Assembly: GCA_002898915.1 (NCBI GenBank)
Contig: BEHO01000080.1
Span: forward strand, 1-6,096
Direction of reading: 5' to 3'
Length of the DNA: 6,096 bases
DNA from: a bacterium HR12
Lineage (GTDB): Bacteria; Actinomycetota; UBA4738; HRBIN12
A program made the position numbers and the translations under genes. The notes beneath the pieces were generated by a model that ran no database searches, was not told the origin of the DNA, and worked only from the letters and a program-made list of their open reading frames with translations. Shown here in pieces: positions 1-5,457 of this stretch; the stretch's first letter is position 1, and every line of letters starts with the position of its first letter.

Positions 1-513
1 GCCGGCCGCCATCGCCGGGAAGATCTTCCAGACCTCGATCTGGAACGGGTAGTTCCAGGGGCAGATGGCCGCCACCACGCCGAGCGGGTCCCGACGCAGG
101 TAGCTCAGGTGGTCCGGCGAGTACTCCCCGGCCGCCTTCCCCTCGAGCAGCCGGGCGGCGCCGGCGAAGAACCGGACGTTGTCGGCCCCGAACGGGATGT
201 CGAAGTTCGAGGTCAGCTTGATCGGTTTGCCGGCGTCGATGGACTCGATCCGGGACAGCTCCATCAGGCGCTCCTCGATGAGGTCGGCCGCCTTGAGGAG
301 GACCCGGGCCCGCTCGCCGGGCGGGATCCGGCTCCAGCGGCCGTCCCGGAAGGCCTCGCTCGCCGCCTCGATGGCCCGGTTCACGTCCTCCGGGGTCGCG
401 GCGGCCGTCGTCGCCACCTGCTCCCCGGTGGCCGGGTCGATGACCGGGATCCGCTCGTCCGAGCTCGCCTTCACCCAGGTGCCGTTGATGTACAGGTCGT
501 ACGCGTCGCGCAC
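1..513 (-). CDS. Aldehyde dehydrogenase, N-terminal part (partial, runs off left edge)
   Basis: This is the first 171 codons of an NAD(P)-dependent aldehyde dehydrogenase read on the minus strand; the catalytic-Cys half lies beyond the window. The start is GTG at 513-511, with an AAAGGGGG Shine-Dalgarno (526-519) five bases before it. Visible family marks are YINGTWV (residues 8-14), DPATGE (26-31), GERARVLL, AGKPI (94-98), [14 protein letters not shown], and PWNYP (152-156), whose Asn154 is the oxyanion-hole residue of the family. It is a paralogue of the plus-strand dehydrogenase starting at 768: both have DIPF, [18 protein letters not shown] and WKI, with PWNYP at the same residue number. 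The likely substrate class is amino-aldehydes (gamma-aminobutyraldehyde or betaine-aldehyde type), but the part that would narrow this is missing. ALDH membership is near certain; the substrate is an inference. Confidence 0.95.
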   Translation of the reverse strand, partial: MRDAYDLYINGTWVKASSDERIPVIDPATGEQVATTAAATPEDVNRAIEAASEAFRDGRWSRIPPGERARVLLKAADLIEERLMELSRIESIDAGKPIKLTSNFDIPFGADNVRFFAGAARLLEGKAAGEYSPDHLSYLRRDPLGVVAAICPWNYPFQIEVWKIFPAMAAG

Positions 514-518
514 GGTGA

Positions 519-526
519 CCCCCTTT
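519..526 (-). promoter_or_regulatory. Ribosome binding site of the minus-strand aldehyde dehydrogenase
   Basis: The minus strand reads AAAGGGGG, then TCACC, then GTG. The purine run five bases upstream fixes the GTG at 513-511 as the start. No in-frame start codon was seen among the few codons checked upstream, and translation from this GTG gives the usual short ALDH N-terminus before YINGTWV. Confidence 0.7.
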
Positions 527-535
527 CCCGCGTTC

Positions 536-557
536 CTCGGCCGAAGGCTAGGCCGAG
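536..557. repeat. Inverted repeat over the minus-strand -10, candidate operator
   Basis: CTCGGCC (536-542) and GGCCGAG (551-557) are perfect 7-bp inverted arms separated by 8 bases. The 22-bp element lies exactly over the TAGCCT -10 hexamer and the predicted transcription start of the minus-strand dehydrogenase. Size and symmetry suit a dimeric repressor site. GC-rich arms of this length can arise by chance in such DNA, so the location is the stronger argument. Confidence 0.45.
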
Positions 558-586
558 TGGCCCCGTTCGGACAAGGTCCCTTCGGC
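540..586. repeat. Inverted repeat flanking the minus-strand promoter
   Basis: GCCGAAGG (540-547) and CCTTCGGC (579-586) form a perfect 8-bp inverted pair with a 31-base spacer. The arms bracket the promoter: one overlaps the -10 and the other lies just outside the -35. The left arm overlaps the neighbouring 536-557 repeat. They could be two half-operators or simply coincidental; function is unproven. Confidence 0.35.
545..574 (-). promoter_or_regulatory. Probable sigma-70-type promoter of the minus-strand aldehyde dehydrogenase
   Basis: Read on the minus strand there is a -35 hexamer TTGTCC (574-569), an 18-base spacer, and a -10 hexamer TAGCCT (550-545), which fits the actinobacterial TANNNT pattern. 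Transcription would begin near 538, giving a leader of about 25 bases that contains the Shine-Dalgarno and leads to the GTG at 513. The inverted repeat 536-557 covers the -10 and the predicted start site, so a repressor bound there would block it. This is predicted from sequence pattern only. Confidence 0.55.
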
Positions 587-636
587 GGAGCCGGGCCGGC
601 CGACCTCGACGGGACGGCGCAGGACCGGCGCTCGCG

Positions 637-680
637 CGACGTTCCGTACAGCGGGGTCGCGGGGGGCGGCCGGAACGTCG
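637..680. repeat. Perfect 10-bp inverted repeat upstream of the plus-strand operon
   Basis: CGACGTTCCG (637-646) is repeated as its exact reverse complement CGGAACGTCG (671-680), with a 24-base spacer. Centre-to-centre spacing is 34 bp, close to three helical turns, so both arms face roughly the same side of the DNA. The arms hold ACGT and are less purely G/C than the surroundings, making chance less likely. The right arm ends one base before the candidate -35 of the operon starting at 768. Most likely a binding-site pair for the operon regulator, which is not encoded in this window. Confidence 0.5.
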
Positions 681-681
681 A

Positions 682-712
682 TTGGCCCCGGAAGGCCCGA
701 AAGGTGGATACT
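682..712 (+). promoter_or_regulatory. Candidate promoter of the aldehyde dehydrogenase/LysDH-like operon
   Basis: TTGGCC (682-687) and GATACT (707-712) with a 19-base spacer are the best match to a -35/-10 pair upstream of the gene at 768. The -10 lacks the first T of the consensus and the spacer is long, as expected for a weak or activator-dependent promoter. Transcription would start near 719, leaving a leader of roughly 50 bases with a good Shine-Dalgarno. Confidence 0.35.
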
Positions 713-756
713 TGTGCGGTCAGGCGTGGTCGACCCCGCGCGGGTCCCGGACGGAT

Positions 757-762
757 GGGAGG
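757..762 (+). promoter_or_regulatory. Ribosome binding site deciding the start at 768
   Basis: GGGAGG sits five bases before ATG 768. The reading frame is open further upstream to a GTG at 714, but that start would add 18 residues unlike the family N-terminus and would lie within a few bases of the candidate -10. The ATG at 768 is therefore preferred. Confidence 0.8.
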
Positions 763-767
763 TCTGC

Positions 768-2210
768 ATGGCCGACGGCAAGACGTGGGGGATGTACATC
801 GGCGGCGAGTGGGTCGAGTCCAGCAGCGGCCAGACCGAGCCGAACATCAACCCCTCGACCGGGGAGACGGCCGACTACGTCCAGGTCGGCACCCGGGAGG
901 ACGCTGATCGCGCGGTCCGGGCCGCCCAGAAGGCCTTCGACGAGGTGTGGTTCGACACGCCGCCCAAGGAGCGCTCGGCGATGATGCTCGCCCTCGCCGA
1001 CGCGATGGAGAAGGACGCCGAGAACCTGGCGCGCCTCGAGGCCGAGGACGTCGGCAAGCCGATCTCGGTGTCCCGAGCCGACATCCCGTTCATCATCGAC
1101 AACCTCCGGTTCTTCGCCGGTGCGGCGCGGATCCTGGAGGGCAAGTCCTCGGGCGAGTACGAGCGGGGGTTCACGAGCATCATCCGCCGCGAGCCCCTGG
1201 GGGTCACGGTGGGCATCTGCCCCTGGAACTACCCGCTCATGATGGCGATCTGGAAGATCGGGCCGGCCCTCGCCGCGGGGAACACCTCGGTGCTGAAGCC
1301 GGCCCAGATCACCCCGCGCACGACGCTCCGCCTCGCCGAGCTCTCGCAGGACATCCTGCCGCCCGGCGTGCTGAACGTCGTGACCGGGCGCGGCTCGGAG
1401 GTGGGCGACGAGCTCGTGAAGCACAACCTCGTGCGCCTGGTCTCGGTCACCGGCGACACGAAGACCGGCAAGATCATCGCCGCCAACGCCGGGGCCTCGA
1501 ACGTGAAGCGCGTGCACCTCGAGCTCGGCGGCAAGGCGCCGGTGGTGGTCTTCGACGACGCCGACCTGGACAAGCTCGTCGAGACCCTGAAGTTCGCCGG
1601 GTACACGAACTCCGGTCAGGACTGCACCGCGTCCTGCCGGGTCATCGCGGCGCCCGGCATCTACGACGACCTGCTCTCGGCGCTCGTGCCGGCCGTCGAG
1701 TCCATCAAGGTCGGCGACATCATGGACGAGGACGTCGAGATGGGCCCGCTGGTCTCCGAGGCCCAGCGGGAGACCGTCGCCGGCTTCGTGGAGCGGGCCC
1801 AGCAGCAGGGCGCGAAGGTCCTGACCGGCGGCGAGCGCCTGGATCGGCCCGGCTTCTACTACAAGCCGACGGTCATCACCGACGTCGACCAGAAGTCCGA
1901 GATCGTCCAGCAGGAGGTCTTCGGCCCGGTCGTGTCGGTGCAGCGGTTCTCCGACGAGGAGCAGGCCATCCAGTGGGCGAACGACGTCGTGTACGGCCTG
2001 TCGAGCTCCGTGTGGACCCGCGACGCGAAGCGCGCGATGCGGGTCGCCCGCCGGCTGCAGTTCGGCGCGGTGTGGGTGAACACCCACTTCATGATCACCG
2101 CCGAGATGCCGCACGGCGGCTACAAGGAGAGCGGGTACGGCAAGGACATGTCGATGTACTCGCTGGAGGACTACACGCAGATCAAGCACGTCATGTGGGC
2201 GCTCGACTGA
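768..2210 (+). CDS. patD: Gamma-aminobutyraldehyde dehydrogenase (PatD/YdcW-type ALDH)
   Basis: This 480-residue cytoplasmic NAD+-dependent aldehyde dehydrogenase most closely recalls E. coli PatD (YdcW), which oxidises 4-aminobutyraldehyde to GABA in putrescine breakdown; relatives also take other omega-amino-aldehydes. Shared marks are RFFAGAAR (114-121), [11 protein letters not shown] (150-160, oxyanion Asn154), LKPA (176-179), [17 protein letters not shown] (250-266, general base Glu252), GQDCTASCR (283-291, catalytic nucleophile Cys286), EVFGPVVSV (Glu383, NAD ribose contact), and the C-terminal [22 protein letters not shown] and LEDYT. Length matches the family (E. coli about 474) and all catalytic residues are present. 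The coenzyme loop reads SVTGD (226-230), where SLTGS is recalled for PatD. It is first in an operon with a second ALDH and a LysDH-like gene, so the in vivo substrate could be a lysine- or cadaverine-derived aldehyde. Subfamily assignment is firm; substrate is inferred. Confidence 0.93.
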   Translation: MADGKTWGMYIGGEWVESSSGQTEPNINPSTGETADYVQVGTREDADRAVRAAQKAFDEVWFDTPPKERSAMMLALADAMEKDAENLARLEAEDVGKPISVSRADIPFIIDNLRFFAGAARILEGKSSGEYERGFTSIIRREPLGVTVGICPWNYPLMMAIWKIGPALAAGNTSVLKPAQITPRTTLRLAELSQDILPPGVLNVVTGRGSEVGDELVKHNLVRLVSVTGDTKTGKIIAANAGASNVKRVHLELGGKAPVVVFDDADLDKLVETLKFAGYTNSGQDCTASCRVIAAPGIYDDLLSALVPAVESIKVGDIMDEDVEMGPLVSEAQRETVAGFVERAQQQGAKVLTGGERLDRPGFYYKPTVITDVDQKSEIVQQEVFGPVVSVQRFSDEEQAIQWANDVVYGLSSSVWTRDAKRAMRVARRLQFGAVWVNTHFMITAEMPHGGYKESGYGKDMSMYSLEDYTQIKHVMWALD

Positions 2211-2231
2211 GCGACCGAGGACGGTTCCGGG

Positions 2232-2266
2232 GATGGCCCGGCCCGGCCCGCCGGGCCCGGGCCATC
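2232..2266 (+). other. Strong GC-rich intercistronic hairpin
   Basis: The 78-bp gap between the two plus-strand dehydrogenase genes holds a near-perfect stem. GATGGCCCGG (2232-2241) pairs with 2257-2266, and 2242-2246 pairs with 2251-2255 after a one-base bulge at 2256. The result is a 15-bp stem closed by a four-base loop (2247-2250). No T-run follows, so it is not a classical intrinsic terminator. It may attenuate readthrough, stabilise the upstream message end, or act as a U-less terminator. Confidence 0.6.
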
Positions 2267-2288
2267 GCCGTCGAAGGGTGGTGATCGG

Positions 2289-3716
2289 ATGGCGACGAAG
2301 CCGTTCTACGTGAACGGGCAGTGGCGGACCGGCGAGGGGACGCTCGAGGTCCGGAGCCCCTACGACGAGAGCGTCGTGGCGGAGGTGGGGATCCCGACCG
2401 ACGCGGACGTCGAGGAGGCGATGGCGACGGCCGCGGCGACCTTCGGGGAGTCGCGGCGGCTCTCGGTGGCGGCCCGCGCCGCGGCCCTCGACCACATCTG
2501 GCATCGGCTCGCCGAGACCGCCGAGGAGAACGCGGAGCTCATCGCGCGCGAGGGCGGCAAGCCGCTGAAGTGGGCGAGGGTCGAGGCGGCCCGTGCGGTC
2601 AGCACGTTCCGCTGGGCCTCGGAGGTGCTGCGTCACGGCGACGACGAGCTCATGCGGCTCGACACCGAGGCCGCGTTCGGCTCGCGGATCGGGCTGATCC
2701 GGCGGTTCCCCGTGGGGCCGGTGCTCGGCATCACGCCGTTCAACTTCCCGCTGAACCTCGTGGCGCACAAGGTCGCGCCGGCGCTGGCCGTCGGGGCGCC
2801 GATCGTCGTGAAGCCGGCCTCCTACACGCCCCTGGGGGCGCTGCGTCTCGCCGAGCTGTTCGACGAGACCGACCTTCCGAAGGGCATGTACCAGGTCCTG
2901 CCGGTGCGCTCGAGCGTCGCCGACCGGATGGCCCGGGACCCGCGGTTCCGGAAGATCTCCTTCACCGGGTCGGCCGACGTGGGCTGGTACCTGAAGGGCC
3001 TGGACCCGAAGAAGCGGGTGACGCTCGAGCTCGGTGGGAACGCCGGGGTCATCGTCCACTCCGACGCGGACCTCGACCTCGCCGCCCAGCGGATCGCCTT
3101 CGGCGGCTACTACCAGGCCGGGCAGTCCTGCATCAGCGTCCAGCGGGTGCTCGTCCAGTCCGAGGTCTACGACGACTTCACCGCGCGCCTCGTCAAGCAG
3201 GTCGAGAGCCTGAAGGTCGGGGACCCCATGGATCCGACCGTGGACGTCGGGCCGGTGATCTCCAAGGGCGACGTGGAGCGGATCGATGCGTGGGTGAAGG
3301 AGGCCGTCTCCCAGGGCGCCGAGGTGCTCGTCGGGGGCCGCGCCGAGCCTCCCTTCTATCACCCGACGCTGCTCGCGCAGGTGAAGCCGGAGATGAAGGT
3401 CTGCCGCGAGGAGATCTTCGGGCCGGTCGTCACGATCAGCCCGTACGAGACCTTCGAGGAGGCGATCGCCGTCGTGAACGACTCGCGGTTCGGCCTCCAG
3501 GCCGGCGTGTTCACGAGCGACCTGAACCGGGCGTTCCAGGCCCACCGGGACCTCGAGGTGGGCGGGGTGATCGTGAACGACGTCTCGGCCTTCCGCGCGG
3601 ACCAGATGCCCTACGGTGGCACGAAGGACTCCGGCTTCGGCCGGGAGGGCCTGCGCTGGGCGATGGAGGAGATGACCGAGCCGCGGATCATGGTCCTCTC
3701 CCACGTGCCCCTGTAG
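2289..3716 (+). CDS. NAD(P)+-dependent aldehyde dehydrogenase (F21/y4uC/lactaldehyde-DH-like subgroup), possible allysine dehydrogenase
   Basis: A complete 475-residue cytoplasmic aldehyde dehydrogenase, clearly different from the PatD-type gene upstream. Visible marks are FYVNGQW (6-12), EGGKP (88-92), VGPVLGITPFNFPLN (142-156, oxyanion Asn152), VVKPASYTPL (173-182), SFTGS (224-228), TLELGGN (245-251, general base Glu247), AGQSCISVQRV (277-287, nucleophile Cys281), EEIFGPVV (Glu375) and MPYGG-x-K-x-SGFGREG. PFNFPLN together with GQSCISVQRV is the signature of the subgroup with plant-type ALDH21, y4uC and archaeal lactaldehyde/GAPN-like enzymes rather than betaine or aminobutyraldehyde dehydrogenases. 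The start ATG follows AAGGGTGGTGATC, close to the full anti-Shine-Dalgarno complement. It abuts the LysDH-like gene downstream with no spacer, which suggests it oxidises that enzyme's product, aminoadipate semialdehyde, to 2-aminoadipate. That substrate is inferred only from position; succinate semialdehyde or another aldehyde is possible. Confidence 0.93.
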   Translation: MATKPFYVNGQWRTGEGTLEVRSPYDESVVAEVGIPTDADVEEAMATAAATFGESRRLSVAARAAALDHIWHRLAETAEENAELIAREGGKPLKWARVEAARAVSTFRWASEVLRHGDDELMRLDTEAAFGSRIGLIRRFPVGPVLGITPFNFPLNLVAHKVAPALAVGAPIVVKPASYTPLGALRLAELFDETDLPKGMYQVLPVRSSVADRMARDPRFRKISFTGSADVGWYLKGLDPKKRVTLELGGNAGVIVHSDADLDLAAQRIAFGGYYQAGQSCISVQRVLVQSEVYDDFTARLVKQVESLKVGDPMDPTVDVGPVISKGDVERIDAWVKEAVSQGAEVLVGGRAEPPFYHPTLLAQVKPEMKVCREEIFGPVVTISPYETFEEAIAVVNDSRFGLQAGVFTSDLNRAFQAHRDLEVGGVIVNDVSAFRADQMPYGGTKDSGFGREGLRWAMEEMTEPRIMVLSHVPL

Positions 3717-4856
3717 ATGGGAACGCCCATCGCGGTCCTCGGCGCCGGCGCCATGGGCAGCGCCGCGGCGGTGCTGCTCGCGCGCCACCGCGACGTCGAC
3801 CTGCTCGTGCTCGACGTGGAGGCGGAGCGGGCCGAGCGGGTCGCCGCGCGCGTCGGTGCGGAGGGCCGCGGCTTCGACCCCGGGTCCGGTGAGCTCGTCG
3901 AGCTCCTGGGACGGGTGCGCGCCGTGGCGGCCTGCATCCCGTACCGGGCGAACCTACCGACGATGGAGGCGGCCCTTCAGGCCGGATGCCACTACGCCGA
4001 CCTGGGCGGCCTGTTCCACACCACGCGCAAGCAGCTCGAGCTCGACGGGCGGTTCCGGGAGGCGGGGCTCTCGGCCGTGCTCGGGATCGGATCGGCCCCC
4101 GGCCTCACGAACGTGCTCGCGAGGCTCGGCGCCGACCGGCTCGACCGGGTCGTCTCGATCGAGATGGCCGACGGGGCCGTGGACCTCGCCGCCGACGGCG
4201 GGTTCGGCGTCCCGTACTCGGCCGAGACGATCCTCGACGAGTTCACGATGCCGGCCATGGTGTTCGAGGACGGCGAGCTCCGCGAGGTGCCGGCGGGATC
4301 CGGCGTCGTGGACTGGGACTTCCCCGAGCCGGTGGGGACCCAGCCGGCCATGTACACGCTGCACTCGGAGCCGGCGACGCTGCCCTGGACGATCCCGGGC
4401 GTGCGGGACGTGCGGTGGCGGCTCGCGCTCCCGCGGGCGGTCCACGAGGGGTTCGCGTTCCTCGTGGGGATCGGGCTCGCGAGCACCGAGCCTGTGCCGA
4501 CCTCGCTCGGCCCGATCGCCCCGCGCGAGGTCCTCGTCGCGGTGCTGAACCGCCTCCCGGCGCCGGAGGTCGAGCCCCGGGACGTCGAGTTCCTGGACGT
4601 CCGCGTGCGGGGCGAGCAGGGGGGGCGCGAGGTCGAGCACCGGGCGCTCGCGCGGTTCGACCCGAGCCCCGAGGGGCTCTCGGCGGGCGCCTTCGGGACG
4701 GCCCTGCCGATCGCGATCGCGGCGCGGTGGCAGGCGGAGGGCCGGGTCCCGGTGGGGGTCCACCCGCCGGAGACCGCCTTCGATGCGGCGGGCTTCGTGG
4801 CGGCGTGCGAGGCCGAGGGGGTGCGGTTCGAGACCGCGCTGCGGCCGGTCGGCTAG
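3717..4856 (+). CDS. Saccharopine dehydrogenase family protein, L-lysine 6-dehydrogenase-like
   Basis: A 379-residue oxidoreductase of the saccharopine dehydrogenase fold. The N-terminal Rossmann domain starts at IAVLGAGAMGS (GxGxMG, 9-14), with Asp33 at the end of the second strand favouring NAD over NADP. HYADLGG (92-98) and GIGSAPGLTN (123-132) are the typical junction motifs; VPYSAETILDEFTMPA and a VGVHPPE near the end resemble Geobacillus L-lysine 6-dehydrogenase. That enzyme oxidatively deaminates lysine to allysine, which cyclises to piperideine-6-carboxylate, and has about the same length (roughly 385). Its ATG follows the upstream ALDH stop directly (TAGATG) with no clear Shine-Dalgarno, so translation probably depends on re-initiation and keeps the two products in balance. 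The alternatives are carboxynorspermidine synthase or a saccharopine-forming or -cleaving enzyme; the partner aldehyde dehydrogenases favour LysDH. Family assignment is firm; lysine specificity is moderate. Confidence 0.88.
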   Translation: MGTPIAVLGAGAMGSAAAVLLARHRDVDLLVLDVEAERAERVAARVGAEGRGFDPGSGELVELLGRVRAVAACIPYRANLPTMEAALQAGCHYADLGGLFHTTRKQLELDGRFREAGLSAVLGIGSAPGLTNVLARLGADRLDRVVSIEMADGAVDLAADGGFGVPYSAETILDEFTMPAMVFEDGELREVPAGSGVVDWDFPEPVGTQPAMYTLHSEPATLPWTIPGVRDVRWRLALPRAVHEGFAFLVGIGLASTEPVPTSLGPIAPREVLVAVLNRLPAPEVEPRDVEFLDVRVRGEQGGREVEHRALARFDPSPEGLSAGAFGTALPIAIAARWQAEGRVPVGVHPPETAFDAAGFVAACEAEGVRFETALRPVG

Positions 4857-4882
4857 CCCCGACGGGCCGCGCCGGGCGGGGG

Positions 4883-4888
4883 TACCCT
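4883..4888 (+). promoter_or_regulatory. -10 element of a probable leaderless promoter
   Basis: TACCCT (4883-4888) fits TANNNT and stands exactly six bases before the GTG at 4895, where transcription would be expected to start. This spacing is the hallmark of leaderless genes in Actinobacteria. The GGAGG in between lies only one base from the GTG, too close for a normal Shine-Dalgarno. No good -35 is seen. It would separate this unit from the lysine/aldehyde operon ending 38 bases earlier. Confidence 0.55.
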
Positions 4889-4894
4889 GGAGGC

Positions 4895-5194
4895 GTGAAC
4901 CCGGCGGTCATCGCGATCGGTCTCACGCTGCTCGCGCTGCTCGTCGCGGCGATCGTCGTCGGCCTGCGGCGGGAGCGGCGCGCGCGCCTGTTCATGCCGC
5001 CGCCGCTGCTCATCGCGGTCATCGCCCTGCTCGTCCTGGGCCTCGTGGTCGCCCCCCGGCTGTTCGGCTTCGCGTTCCTGTTCCTGCCGCTGCTCTGGAT
5101 CCGCCGGCCGCCGGCCCGGCGGCGGGACGGGGCGGAAGAGGAGGAGCGAGAGGAGCGCGACCCCTGGTGGGATCCCTGGGACGGGGACCGGTGA
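4895..5194 (+). CDS. Small membrane protein of unknown function, acidic Trp-rich tail
   Basis: I do not recognise a family for this 99-residue protein. It has hydrophobic segments at about residues 3-23, 37-53 and 56-69. Arg-rich stretches follow the first (RRERRAR, 25-31) and third (RRPPARRR, 70-77), so the positive-inside rule puts the N-terminus outside and the C-terminus in the cytoplasm. The tail is unusual: a Glu/Arg run (81-88) followed by DPWWDPWD (89-96). The GTG start is chosen because the TACCCT element lies six bases upstream and the first membrane segment begins at once; upstream sequence in the same frame is the shadow of the LysDH-like gene. The stop overlaps the next gene's GTG by 4 bp, so the two are co-translated and may form a complex. 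Coding nature is supported by the coherent membrane pattern and overlaps. Confidence 0.72.
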   Translation: MNPAVIAIGLTLLALLVAAIVVGLRRERRARLFMPPPLLIAVIALLVLGLVVAPRLFGFAFLFLPLLWIRRPPARRRDGAEEEEREERDPWWDPWDGDR

Positions 5195-5457
5195 GGGCGG
5201 AGACCCTCGTCGGCCTCGCCCTCCTCGGGGTCGCGGCCTTCGGCTACCGGCGGGCGATCCTCGCCGTCGAGCGCACGTACGGGGCCCGGTGGGGCCGGTG
5301 GCGCTGGTGGACGCAGCTGCCCTTCTGGGCGGGGGCGACCCTCGTGGCGAGGCTCGTGGGCGGTCCCGGATGGGCGGCCCTCGTCATCGTCGCGGGGTCC
5401 GTCCTCGCCGTGGCGCTCCTCACCGCCCGCTCGCTCCGTGGGGGTGGCCGGCCGTGA
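5191..5457 (+). CDS. Small membrane protein of unknown function, basic Trp-rich loop
   Basis: An 88-residue protein that I cannot assign to a family. Hydrophobic segments lie at about residues 5-19, 43-57 and 60-79. Between the first two is a basic, Trp-rich stretch (RWGRWRWW, 33-40), and the end is RSLRGGGRP. Its GTG overlaps the upstream TGA by 4 bp (GTGA), with GGGG four bases before the start, and its own TGA overlaps the next GTG in the same manner. This tight packing marks a translationally coupled set with the 99-residue membrane protein and the luciferase-like enzyme. The basic Trp loop could pair with the acidic Trp tail of the upstream partner, which is inference only. Possible roles include a membrane anchor or a small transport or regulatory subunit. 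Confidence 0.68.
   Translation: MRAETLVGLALLGVAAFGYRRAILAVERTYGARWGRWRWWTQLPFWAGATLVARLVGGPGWAALVIVAGSVLAVALLTARSLRGGGRP

Noticed and set aside
714..767. A GTG start at 714 extending the PatD-type protein by 18 residues.
   Set aside because: The ATG at 768 has GGGAGG at ideal spacing, the extension does not resemble the family N-terminus, and 714 lies almost on the candidate -10 element.
109..984. Plus-strand open frames over the left edge and the divergent region.
   Set aside because: Most of the stretch is the antisense of the clear minus-strand aldehyde dehydrogenase; the products are low-complexity Arg/Gly/Pro-rich and cross the promoter region.
720..3788. A minus-strand open frame of about 1000 codons running antisense to both dehydrogenase genes.
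   Set aside because: Its translation is dominated by Arg, Gly, Asp, His and Leu with no family motif. It is the mirror of well-supported coding genes in high-GC DNA, where stop codons are rare in antisense frames.
4857..4882. A possible terminator hairpin after the LysDH-like gene.
   Set aside because: Only a five-base CCCCG/CGGGG stem with a long interior can be drawn and there is no T-run; too weak to annotate in such GC-rich sequence.
4243..5022. A minus-strand open frame antisense to the end of the LysDH-like gene and the start of the first small membrane gene.
   Set aside because: The product is a Pro/Arg/Ala-rich low-complexity string covering two opposite-strand genes and a promoter; no recognisable domain.
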